DNA of 64,000 nt, taken from assembly GCA_040752275.1 (NCBI GenBank), contig JBFMFH010000002.1:62001-126000 (forward strand), in the 5' to 3' direction. The stretch is from JBFMFH01 sp040752275. GTDB lineage: Bacteria; Acidobacteriota; Vicinamibacteria; Vicinamibacterales; JAKQTR01. Positions 33,864 through 41,605 of this stretch are shown one piece after another; position 1 is the stretch's first letter, and every line of letters begins with the position of its first letter. The notes below the pieces were generated by a model. The model saw only the letters and a list, made by a program, of their open reading frames with translations, was not told the DNA's origin and made no database searches. Made by a program: the position numbers and the translations under genes.

Positions 33864-34759
33864 TGGCGGACGGCCCGGATCCCGTCCGGTTGATTCGTAC
33901 CGGCGGGCGGCCGGACGCGGCACCGGGATTCGACCGTATCGCCATCATCGGCCTCGGGTTGATGGGCGGTTCCCTGGCCCTGGCGGCCAGGCGCGCCTGG
34001 CCGGACGCGCGGGTCAGCGGCGGCGACCGCCACGACGTGCTCGAGGCGGCCATGCGACTCCACGCCGTCGTTGCCGGCGCCGACGACCCGGTGGTGGCGG
34101 CCGAGGCCGACCTCCTCGTCCTGGCGGCGCCCGTGGCCGAGAACGCGCGGCTCGTCGGTGAGTTGCCGGCTCTCCTTGCGGGCAACGCGATCGTCACCGA
34201 TCTGGGAAGCGCCAAGCGCGTCATGGTCGAGGCGGCGATCGGGATGCCTGAACGCCTGACGTTCATCGGCGGCCATCCCCTGGCCGGCGCCCCGCGCAGC
34301 GGCATCGAGTTCGCGCGCCCCGACCTATTCGCCGGGCGGCCGTGGATCCTCGTACCCGGGACAGCTCCGCCCGACGCCACCTTGAGGCTCGAGGCATTCG
34401 TGGCTGGCGTGGGCGGTGTCCCGCGGATCATGACGGCCGAGCAGCACGATCATCTGCTGGCCTACCTGAGCCATCTTCCGCAGCTGGTCGTGTCAGCGCT
34501 CATGCAGGTCATCGGCGAGGAGCTCGGTGAGGACGGACTGGCATTGTCGGGCCGCGGACTCCAGGATGCGACCCGGATGGCATCCAGCCCGGGTTCGACG
34601 TGGAAGGACGTGTACGCGGCGAACGCCGATGAGGTGGCGACCGCGCTCGAGACCCTCTGCGAGACACTGAACCGGGTTCGCACGAGACTGGACCGGGGCG
34701 ACGTCATCGCCGGGTTGTTCGAGTCGGCCAACTACTGGCGCAAGGCGCTCCCGGAGTGA
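33863..34759 (+). CDS. tyrA: Prephenate dehydrogenase (TyrA)
   Basis: 298 aa. NAD-binding fold opens with IIGLGLMGGSLALAARR (28-44); GGHPLAGAPRSGIEFARPDLF and the HDHLLAYLSHLPQLV helix are family signatures of the C-terminal dimerisation and substrate domain. It turns prephenate into 4-hydroxyphenylpyruvate on the way to tyrosine. There is no ACT domain, so allosteric control may rest on AroF. Starts at ATG 33863 sharing one base with the aroF stop. Arogenate specificity cannot be excluded. Confidence 0.92.
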   Translation: MADGPDPVRLIRTGGRPDAAPGFDRIAIIGLGLMGGSLALAARRAWPDARVSGGDRHDVLEAAMRLHAVVAGADDPVVAAEADLLVLAAPVAENARLVGELPALLAGNAIVTDLGSAKRVMVEAAIGMPERLTFIGGHPLAGAPRSGIEFARPDLFAGRPWILVPGTAPPDATLRLEAFVAGVGGVPRIMTAEQHDHLLAYLSHLPQLVVSALMQVIGEELGEDGLALSGRGLQDATRMASSPGSTWKDVYAANADEVATALETLCETLNRVRTRLDRGDVIAGLFESANYWRKALPE

Positions 34760-34839
34760 CGTGAAAGGCGGCGCCGTCCTGGTCTGCCACGAGCCTGCCC
34801 TGCGGCAGCAAGGCTCGTGACCTCGGCGGCATCGGTGAG

Positions 34840-35250
34840 ATGGAGAGTGTCACCCTCTCTGGAGACGCCTGGCGCACCATCGTCCGGCACGCCGTGGAGG
34901 CGCTGCCGAACGAGTGCTGCGGGCTCCTCGTGGGACGCGGGATGCGCGTCGTGCTGGCGGTCAGGGCGAGGAACGCACGGGAGGGCCCCACCCGATTCCT
35001 CGTCCATCCGGAGGACCACTTCGCGGCGATCCGGCTGGCGAGCAACCTGGGGATGGTGGTCATCGGTGCGTATCACTCGCATCCGGCCTCGGCGCCCGAG
35101 CCCTCAGCCACCGATCTGGACGAGTCGGTCGACCCGTCGCTGATTCACGCAATTGTCTCGCTCCAGGCCGGCACCGGGTCGCCCGACATGGCGGCCTACC
35201 GCATCTGCGGCGACGGGTTCGAACGCCTCCTCCTCGAGCGGGAGGGATGA
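34840..35250 (+). CDS. JAMM/Mov34 family (M67) metallopeptidase
   Basis: 136 aa, a lone JAB1/MPN domain. The JAMM zinc motif is complete: Glu25 (PNECCGLL), H79-x-H81-P in YHSHPAS, then Ser89 and Asp92 (PSATD). Bacterial members cut after Gly-Gly in sulfur-carrier proteins (as with ThiS/MoaD-like or CysO) or remove ubiquitin-like tags. No sulfur carrier is nearby; it lies between tyrA and an ECF sigma gene, 13 bases before the latter, so it may belong to either transcript. Substrate unknown. Confidence 0.88.
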   Translation: MESVTLSGDAWRTIVRHAVEALPNECCGLLVGRGMRVVLAVRARNAREGPTRFLVHPEDHFAAIRLASNLGMVVIGAYHSHPASAPEPSATDLDESVDPSLIHAIVSLQAGTGSPDMAAYRICGDGFERLLLEREG

Positions 35251-35263
35251 GGGCCGGTTTCCG

Positions 35264-35848
35264 ATGCAGCCATCCGATGCCGATCTCGCGGAACGAGCGC
35301 GTCGCGGGTCGCAAGAGGCTTGCCGGCTGCTGGTCGAGCGGCATCAGACCAGCGTCTTCAACCTCGTCAACAGGATGGTCCGGGACCAGGGTGCTGCCGA
35401 GGAGCTGGCCCAGGACGCGTTCCTCAAGGCGTTCGGGGCGCTCCACACGTTCGATCCGTCCTACCGGTTCGTGACGTGGCTGCTCCGGATTGCGCACAAC
35501 ACGGCCATCGACTACCTTCGGCGCCGGCGCCCCGCCACGGTTCCGCTGGGCGACCCCGAAGACCGGCCCCTTCCGGAGAGCCTCCTCGTCGATCGGGGGC
35601 AGCGTACGCCGCTGGAAGTCGCCGAGCAGGCCGATCTGAGGCGGACCCTCGACTGGGCCCTGGCCCAGTTGCGACCGGCATACCGCCGGCTCGTCGTCCT
35701 GCGTTACCTGGAGGACTTCTCCTACGAGGAGATTGTCGAGGTCGTGGGCCTGCCGCTGGGTACGGTGAAAAGCCACCTGCATCGGGCGCGAGCGGAGATG
35801 GCCAGGCTCCTCAGCGAGGCCGGGCTGGCAGATGTCCTGCGCGGGTGA
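35264..35848 (+). CDS. ECF-family RNA polymerase sigma factor
   Basis: 194 aa. Region 2: LVERHQTSVFNLVNRMV, GAAEELAQDAFLKAF, VTWLLRIAHNTAIDYLRRR; region 4: LRPAYRRLVVLRYLEDFSYEEIVEVVGLPLGTVKSHLHRAR. It resembles the RpoE/SigW group. ATG 35264 (MQPSDADLAERA) fits the domain start. Two membrane proteins follow, the first probably its anti-sigma factor; there is a 60-base gap before it rather than an overlap. Confidence 0.9.
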   Translation: MQPSDADLAERARRGSQEACRLLVERHQTSVFNLVNRMVRDQGAAEELAQDAFLKAFGALHTFDPSYRFVTWLLRIAHNTAIDYLRRRRPATVPLGDPEDRPLPESLLVDRGQRTPLEVAEQADLRRTLDWALAQLRPAYRRLVVLRYLEDFSYEEIVEVVGLPLGTVKSHLHRARAEMARLLSEAGLADVLRG

Positions 35849-35908
35849 GACCAGACGATCGGATGCAACCCTGGGCCGCCCGGCGCACGTAGAAGCATAT
35901 GGAGGCGT

Positions 35909-36427
35909 ATGACACCCCTTCCGCATGAGCACGAGCTGGCTCGGTGGCTGGAAGCCGAGGCGTGTGGCCGGCGCGCGGCGGCCGACCGGCTCTTTGCCGG
36001 GATTGCCGCGTCGCACTGGGCCAGGGCGGAACCTCCGCGCGGGTTCGCCCGGCGGGTGTCTGCCGCCCTCGAGGCGAGGCCCCGACCTGTTTGGTGGGAG
36101 TCCTGGTGGGTCCGAGCCGCCCTGCTCGCGTCGCTCGGCGCGGTAGGGGCCGCTCTGGCTGTGGCGCCGTCATCCGCCATGGCGTCCTTGGGGGTCTCTG
36201 CCGTCGTGAGGATGTCGCAAGGCCTCAGTTGGATTCTAGCCTGTTCGCAGTTCGCCGTGGACGGGGCGTGGGCCCTGTGGTCGGCCGGCGCACGGCTCTC
36301 CTCCTGGGTCGAGGTCGTCCTCTCCGCGCCGATCTCGCAACTGCTCATTGCACTCAACCTTGCCATGGCTGCCGCCGCCTCCCTTGCCCTGCGGCGGTTG
36401 CTTCGGGCCGAGGAGATGCCGTCATGA
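35909..36427 (+). CDS. Small membrane protein, putative anti-sigma factor
   Basis: 172 aa, no recognised domain. N-terminal soluble part (1-58) is helical and charged and has no Cys, so no ZAS zinc site. Hydrophobic segments lie at about 66-86 (RAALLASLGAVGAALAVAP), possibly 104-124, and 140-162. GGAGG sits three bases before the ATG. Position directly after an ECF sigma gene and an ATGA overlap with the next membrane gene suggest it controls the sigma factor; this is by context only. It shows the soluble-then-membrane layout of anti-sigma factors. Confidence 0.6.
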   Translation: MTPLPHEHELARWLEAEACGRRAAADRLFAGIAASHWARAEPPRGFARRVSAALEARPRPVWWESWWVRAALLASLGAVGAALAVAPSSAMASLGVSAVVRMSQGLSWILACSQFAVDGAWALWSAGARLSSWVEVVLSAPISQLLIALNLAMAAAASLALRRLLRAEEMPS

Positions 36428-37824
36428 TCCGCCCACGACCGCACTTGTCCGCCCATGCGTTGCCGACGATCGCCGTGGCCACCATGCTGATGTCCGTTGT
36501 TCCCTGTGGTGTCGCTGCGCAGGTCGATGCCGAGGTACGTCTGACGCAGGAGCTGGACCAACTGAAGGCCCGCGTCGAGCAGCGGTACCGCGTGGCTGTC
36601 ACCCGAGACGGCCTCGTCCTGGTTCCGCGGGCCGAGTCATCGTCGGTTGGCAGCGTCGAGGTCACCGCCGACCTGGTGCTGATCGATGGGACGCCGGTGA
36701 CTGGCGGCGAACTCAGAGAGCGGCTCCCGCGCGACGCCGCGGCGATCTCGCGTCTGTCGCTGCTGGATGCCCGGGTGCAGCGAGCGTTGTTCGCGCCGGA
36801 GCCTCCACGGCCGTCAACGCCTCAGGCGGAGCCAGAACGGCCGGCGGCACCGCCGCTTCCGGAGCGGCCCGACGACTGGGTCGAGCGCGACCGCTACGCT
36901 CGTGGCGGTGCCCGCGTGCGGATCGGCGGCGACATCTGGGTCAAGGAGGACGAGTGGATCGGCGACGCTGTTGTCGCGGTGCTCGGCTCGGCCCGAGTCG
37001 ACGGACGCGTCGACGGGGACGTGGTCGCGGTCGGAGGCGGTGTCCAACTCGGGCCCAAGGCCGTCGTGCGGGGCGAGGTGGTTTCGGTGGGGGGCGGCGT
37101 CGAACGGGCTCCGGGCGCCCGAGTCGGAGGCCAGACCAGCGAGGTCAGGATCGGGTTTCCGACCTTCTCGCCTCGTATCAGGCTGCGGCCGTGGCAGGAC
37201 TGGTCGTGGTTCGGCACGTCGCTGGGAGGCGCGACCGACCTGATTGCCACGCTGTCGAGAATGGGGATTCTGGCGCTGCTGGTCATCGGGCTCGCCACCA
37301 TCGTCCCGCTCCAGGTGAGACGCATCGGAGACCAGGTGGCGGCCGAGCCCTGGCGGGCAGGGTTCGTGGGCCTGGCCGCGCAACTGCTGTTCGTGCCCGT
37401 GCTCGTCATCACGGTGCTGGTCCTGGCGGTCTCCATCATTGGAATTCCGCTGCTCCTCCTGGTCCCGTTCGCGGCCCTCGCGTTCCTGTTTGCGTTCCTG
37501 CTGGGCTTTGCCGGAACGGCCAGCGCCGTCGGGCAGGCGGTGTCACGCCGCTTCGGCGGCCGCCCGCTGCCGCTGGTTGTCGGGGCCGCAGTCGGGCTGG
37601 CGGTCATCTGGGCCTTGACGGCCATCGCGCGATTCGCCGGCCTTGCGGGCCTTCCGGCTCGCGTGATCCTGAGCGTCGTACTCGTGGCCGGGTTCGTCAT
37701 CGAATACGTGGCGTGGACCGTGGGTCTGGGTGGCGTGCTCGTGAGCCGGTTCGGGCGCAGAGACGTCGCAGGGATGCCGACGGTCCTTCAGCCCCCGCCG
37801 GTGTCGTCAAGCGACGTGATCTAG
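36424..37824 (+). CDS. Exported bactofilin-like/multi-pass membrane protein
   Basis: 466 aa. Signal peptide (about 1-32), a short coiled stretch (37-55), a Pro-rich linker (124-150), then right-handed-helix-like repeats (165-235: GDIWVKEDEWIG, ARVDGRVDGDVVAVGGGV, GPKAVVRGEVVSVGGGVE) typical of bactofilin or polymer-forming proteins. After residue 278 come about five transmembrane helices (280-296, 313-365, 383-402, 413-445). The repeats would face the periplasm. Cotranslated (ATGA overlap) with the putative anti-sigma factor, so it may be part of an envelope-stress module. Function not known. Confidence 0.75.
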   Translation: MIRPRPHLSAHALPTIAVATMLMSVVPCGVAAQVDAEVRLTQELDQLKARVEQRYRVAVTRDGLVLVPRAESSSVGSVEVTADLVLIDGTPVTGGELRERLPRDAAAISRLSLLDARVQRALFAPEPPRPSTPQAEPERPAAPPLPERPDDWVERDRYARGGARVRIGGDIWVKEDEWIGDAVVAVLGSARVDGRVDGDVVAVGGGVQLGPKAVVRGEVVSVGGGVERAPGARVGGQTSEVRIGFPTFSPRIRLRPWQDWSWFGTSLGGATDLIATLSRMGILALLVIGLATIVPLQVRRIGDQVAAEPWRAGFVGLAAQLLFVPVLVITVLVLAVSIIGIPLLLLVPFAALAFLFAFLLGFAGTASAVGQAVSRRFGGRPLPLVVGAAVGLAVIWALTAIARFAGLAGLPARVILSVVLVAGFVIEYVAWTVGLGGVLVSRFGRRDVAGMPTVLQPPPVSSSDVI

Positions 37825-37890
37825 CGCACCTGCGGAATGCGGATTTGTGGCGTGCGGCGGGTGACGCGCGGATTCGCCTGGCCCGAGTGC

Positions 37891-37920
37891 CGAATCCCGA
37901 ATCCCGAATCCCGAATCCCG
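37891..37920. repeat. Tandem heptamer array, four CGAATCC units
   Basis: Four exact head-to-tail units of CGAATCC (37891-37918), continuing two further bases, in the spacer before pepA. The unit is the reverse complement of the GGATTCG phase of the array at 57670-57728. It ends 20 bases before the pepA ATG, so it lies where the promoter or leader would be. Confidence 0.9.
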
Positions 37921-37939
37921 GTTCGTGCATAATGGTCGG

Positions 37940-39463
37940 ATGCAGACCTATCCGCCCGCCCTTCCCGTGTCTGTCGAGGCCGTCCCTCCCTCCACCCTGG
38001 ATGTCGATGCACTCGTGATTCTCGTGGTCGGCGGTGTCCTGCCTGACGGGCTGGACCTCGATCGCGCGACCGGCGGACGGTTGTCTCGCGCGATCGCATC
38101 GAAGGAGTTCAGCACCAAGCCGAACGCGCTGTTCGTTTCCCCGGTCATCGATGCCGCCTGGTCGCCGTCGCGGGTCATGCTCGCCGGGGTCGGCCCGGCG
38201 GACGCACTCGATCTCGACCGCGTGCGGCGTGCCACAGCCACGGCGGGCCGATCGGCGATCGAGCGCCGGTGGCGCCGGCTCGCCGTTGTGCCTCCTGGAT
38301 CACTCGCGACGGTCGAGGAGGTGCAGGCTGTCGCCGAAGGCCTGACTCTTTCGGCGTTCCAGCCGGGCGTCTACAAGACGGATCGCGATGAGGCGTCGAT
38401 CCCGGTCGAACCCATCGTCTGCGTCCCGCCAGACACAGGGCGCTACGACCTTGACGCGTGCGAGCAGGCCGCGTCCCGCGGATACGTCCTCGGCGCATGC
38501 TGCAATGACGCACGTGCACTGACCAACGAGCCGGGCAATGGACTCACTCCCCGCGCGTTCGCCGAGTACGCCGCCAGGGTCGCTCAACAGTGCGGCCTGC
38601 AGGCCGACGTCCTCGACGAGACGCGCATCGCCGGCCTCAACATGGGCCTGCTGCTGGGCGTCGCGAGGGGAAGCGCCGAACCGCCGCGGCTCGTGGTGGT
38701 GAGATACGAGCCGCGCGATGCGGATTCCGGTCCGGTGCTCGGCCTCATCGGCAAGGGCGTGACCTTCGACACTGGCGGACTCTCGCTCAAGTCGACGGAA
38801 GGCATGTACCGCATGAAGACGGACATGAGCGGCGGGGCCGCGGTGCTGGCAGCCATGAAGGCGATTGGCTCCCTCAAGCCGCCAATCCGAGTCGTGGGCG
38901 TGATTCCCCTGACCGAGAACATGCCAGGCAGCCGCGCGTTGAGGCCGGGCGATGTTCTCCGGAGCGCAGAGGGGCGGACAGTGGAGGTCCTCGATACGGA
39001 TGCGGAGGGGCGCCTCGTGCTTGCTGACGCGCTCTGGTATACGCGATCGCTCGGTGCCACGCACCTGGTGGATGTCGCCACCCTCACCGGTGCCTGTGTC
39101 GTCGCGTTGGGGCACCAGACCAGCGGGCTGTTCGGAACCCCGGACTGGTGGGTGCACCTCGTCCGGGAGACGGCCACGCGTTCGGGTGACCGGGTCTGGC
39201 CGATGCCGGTGTGGGATGAGTACCGGGAACAGCTGAAGAGCGAAATCGCCGATATCGCCAACATCGGAGGCCGGCCGGCGGGAGCCGTGACGGCCGCCGT
39301 GTTCCTCAAGGAGTTCACCGGCAGACTGCCCTGGGCTCACCTGGACATCGCCGGAACGGCCTGGAGCGACGAGACCGAACCGTTCCAGGCCAAGGGCCCG
39401 ACCGGAACGGCCGTGCGCACCCTCGCGCAGCTTGCGTTTACGTCAGACCGTTGGGAACGTTGA
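37940..39463 (+). CDS. pepA: Leucyl aminopeptidase (family M17)
   Basis: About 507 aa from ATG 37940. N-terminal macro-like domain (1-170) is divergent; the catalytic domain is standard: LIGKGVTFDTGGLSLK, YRMKTDMSGGAAV with metal-binding Lys/Asp, and the M17 signature DTDAEGRLVLADAL, followed by DVATLTGACVVALGH. It releases N-terminal residues from peptides in the cytoplasm using two metal ions, as a hexamer. A GTG 15 bases upstream is in frame but CATAAT (37928-37933) overlaps it and could be a -10. Transcribed alone, converging with a small membrane gene. Confidence 0.93.
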   Translation: MQTYPPALPVSVEAVPPSTLDVDALVILVVGGVLPDGLDLDRATGGRLSRAIASKEFSTKPNALFVSPVIDAAWSPSRVMLAGVGPADALDLDRVRRATATAGRSAIERRWRRLAVVPPGSLATVEEVQAVAEGLTLSAFQPGVYKTDRDEASIPVEPIVCVPPDTGRYDLDACEQAASRGYVLGACCNDARALTNEPGNGLTPRAFAEYAARVAQQCGLQADVLDETRIAGLNMGLLLGVARGSAEPPRLVVVRYEPRDADSGPVLGLIGKGVTFDTGGLSLKSTEGMYRMKTDMSGGAAVLAAMKAIGSLKPPIRVVGVIPLTENMPGSRALRPGDVLRSAEGRTVEVLDTDAEGRLVLADALWYTRSLGATHLVDVATLTGACVVALGHQTSGLFGTPDWWVHLVRETATRSGDRVWPMPVWDEYREQLKSEIADIANIGGRPAGAVTAAVFLKEFTGRLPWAHLDIAGTAWSDETEPFQAKGPTGTAVRTLAQLAFTSDRWER

Positions 39464-39504
39464 GCGCGTCGCCAGCCGGCCCGCACGTGCGAGGTCGAAT
39501 CGGG

Positions 39505-39753
39505 CTATCGAGGTGGGGCGCTGAGGTCGAGGCGGATCGGCTGGTCCTCGTCCTGCCCGAGGCGCCACTTCCACGGCGGCCGGCGGACAGTGATGTAGAG
39601 GGCACCCGCGATGAGGCCGCACAGCACCGCCCCGACGGCAATGACGCCGACCAGTCCCAGCGAGCCGGTGAGGACGTCCACCACGGAGACCTCCGGCGTC
39701 TTAGGGGGAACCTCCCGGATGATGACGGGGGTCACCGACTCGGGCTGGAGCAT
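39505..39753 (-). CDS. Small single-pass membrane protein
   Basis: 82 aa, not recognised. A short Pro-rich N-terminal region is followed by one hydrophobic helix (about 30-54, GSLGLVGVIAVGAVLCGLIAGALYI) and a charged tail (RRPPWKWRLGQDEDQP). It lies 34 bases after the amidase gene with GGAG upstream of its ATG, so it is likely the last gene of the rnj-ftsK-amidase transcript. Coding is supported by the sensible topology and operon position. Confidence 0.6.
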   Translation of the reverse strand: MLQPESVTPVIIREVPPKTPEVSVVDVLTGSLGLVGVIAVGAVLCGLIAGALYITVRRPPWKWRLGQDEDQPIRLDLSAPPR

Positions 39754-39787
39754 GCCGTGATTCTACTCCACCCGTGGTCGGTGACGT

Positions 39788-41605
39788 TCATTTCGACCGG
39801 TTCGCGGCGCTCTGCGACCCGTCGGCGATGATCAGCTTCTTCAGCGACGCCTTGTAGCGGCGGATTCCGTCGAGCAGGGCCTCCGCGATTCGTTGGCGGT
39901 AGGCTGGCGTTGCCAGCAGCCTGCCCTCCTGGCGGTTCGAGATGAACGACACCTCGACGAGGATGCTCGGCATCGACGCGCCGACCAGCACGACGAATGG
40001 GGCTTGCTTCACGCCAAGATCTCGCAGGCCCTTGTTCGCAGGACGCAGGTGCTTGACGAGGGCAGTCTGGACGTAGCCGGCCAGATCCCGGGACTCCTTG
40101 ACCTTGTTGGTGAGCGTGATCTTCTTGACCAGGTCATCGACGCGGCTCATGGTCATCGCCGACGACGAGTTCTCGCGAGCCGCCACGGCCGCGGCGTCAG
40201 GAGACGTGGCGAAATTGAGCAGGTAGGTCTCGACGCCCGTGGCGCTTCGGCTCCTGCTGGCGTTGGCGTGAATCGACACGAATAGATCCGCAGACTCCCG
40301 GTTCGCGACCTCGCCTCGCTCCTGGAGCGGAATAAACACGTCCGTCCGCCGGGTCAGGATCACCTCGAATCCAGGCTCCTTGGCCAGCAGGCGCTCGAGG
40401 CGCAGGGCGATGTCGAGCGTGACCTTGGCTTCCGTCGTGCTCGCCCCCAACGCGCCGGTGTCGGTGCCACCGTGGCCGGCGTCGATGACGATCCGGCTGA
40501 TCCCTAGCCCGAGCTGCCTGGCGATCGAGTAGCCGCCCGACAGATTCGACGAGGGTGTCTGGGGGACGCCGGCCGGTGCCGGCGGCCGGTCCGTTTCACC
40601 CTGAGGGACAGCCGATCGATCGGACGCAGTGGATGGCTGCGCCAGCCCCGCGGGCGACAGGGCGGCTTGGGCCGCCTGCCCAGCCGAGAGGGCGGAGGCC
40701 TGCCCCGGCACCGCGGGAGGAGCCGGAGCCTTTGCTGTGGCATCGACGCCTGCCACGCGCGCCGCCGGATCCGGGGCGTCGGCCGACCCGGCGGGCGCTG
40801 GAGGTGCGGCACGACACACCACGACCAGGCGAGGCGGGCTGCCCTCGAGCCTGGCCTCGTAGGATCTCGCGCCTTCGAGGTCCAGTACGACGCGCGTGAC
40901 GTGGTTCGGGTGGTGGCCGATGCGCACCTGCCGGACCAGCTGCCCATCGAACCGCAGCACGGCCTCCCGCAGTGCCTCGGTCGTCCGCGTGTTCGCCAGA
41001 TCGAAGAAGACCCGGGCAGGACCGCTGAGACGCTCCTCGGTATAGGTGATTGGACCATCGAGGGCGATGGCGATCTCCACACCGTCGGCCACCGGCTGGC
41101 GCGTGATGTCACTGATGAGAACCAAGTCCGGCACCGGCGGGGCCAGCCGGAGGCGCTCGACGCGGCTGCGCTCGGACCGCGCCCGTGCAATCAGGGAGCT
41201 GCTCGGGTACTCGGAGATCAGCGACGCCAGCTGAGCGACGGCCTTCTCTCGATCGCGCTCGTTGCCGAACCTCGTGAACGCCAGCGCCGACAGTTGGGCC
41301 CCCTGCCAGAGGGCGTTGTCGCAGTAGCCGCTCCTGGGATACCGCCACACGACCTGGCGATAGGCGTCGACGGCGCTGCGGATGGCGCGCAGCGCGTCTG
41401 CGTCGCCAAGGGTCCCGTCAGCGATCCTGGCCCGCGCACCCCGATCCAGCGAGACGGCCCGTTCGTACAGCTCGCGCGGGCTGGCAGCCTCGGCGGCGGC
41501 CGCGGAGGACGCGGCGAGGCACACGACAGCCAGTGCCGTCAGCACGAGGCCGGCGGCCGGGCGACTGCGCGCGATCCGTCTCCCTGGCATGCCCTCCACC
41601 GTCAT
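39788..41605 (-). CDS. amiC: N-acetylmuramoyl-L-alanine amidase with AMIN domain (AmiC-like)
   Basis: 605 aa. Signal peptide (to about residue 38), a TPR-like helical part (45-155), an AMIN domain (about 165-275, PDLVLISDITRQPVADGVEI onward), an Ala/Pro-rich linker (275-355), then Amidase_3 from about 370: DAGHGGTDTGALG with His378, LTRRTDVFIPLQERGEVAN with metal Glu, SIHANAS with His, and ILVEVSFISN with the catalytic Glu. It cuts the peptide stem from peptidoglycan in daughter-cell separation. ATG 41605 overlaps the ftsK stop (ATGA), coupling septal DNA pumping and wall splitting. The TPR part in front of AMIN is an unusual addition. Confidence 0.92.
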   Translation of the reverse strand: MTVEGMPGRRIARSRPAAGLVLTALAVVCLAASSAAAAEAASPRELYERAVSLDRGARARIADGTLGDADALRAIRSAVDAYRQVVWRYPRSGYCDNALWQGAQLSALAFTRFGNERDREKAVAQLASLISEYPSSSLIARARSERSRVERLRLAPPVPDLVLISDITRQPVADGVEIAIALDGPITYTEERLSGPARVFFDLANTRTTEALREAVLRFDGQLVRQVRIGHHPNHVTRVVLDLEGARSYEARLEGSPPRLVVVCRAAPPAPAGSADAPDPAARVAGVDATAKAPAPPAVPGQASALSAGQAAQAALSPAGLAQPSTASDRSAVPQGETDRPPAPAGVPQTPSSNLSGGYSIARQLGLGISRIVIDAGHGGTDTGALGASTTEAKVTLDIALRLERLLAKEPGFEVILTRRTDVFIPLQERGEVANRESADLFVSIHANASRSRSATGVETYLLNFATSPDAAAVAARENSSSAMTMSRVDDLVKKITLTNKVKESRDLAGYVQTALVKHLRPANKGLRDLGVKQAPFVVLVGASMPSILVEVSFISNRQEGRLLATPAYRQRIAEALLDGIRRYKASLKKLIIADGSQSAANRSK

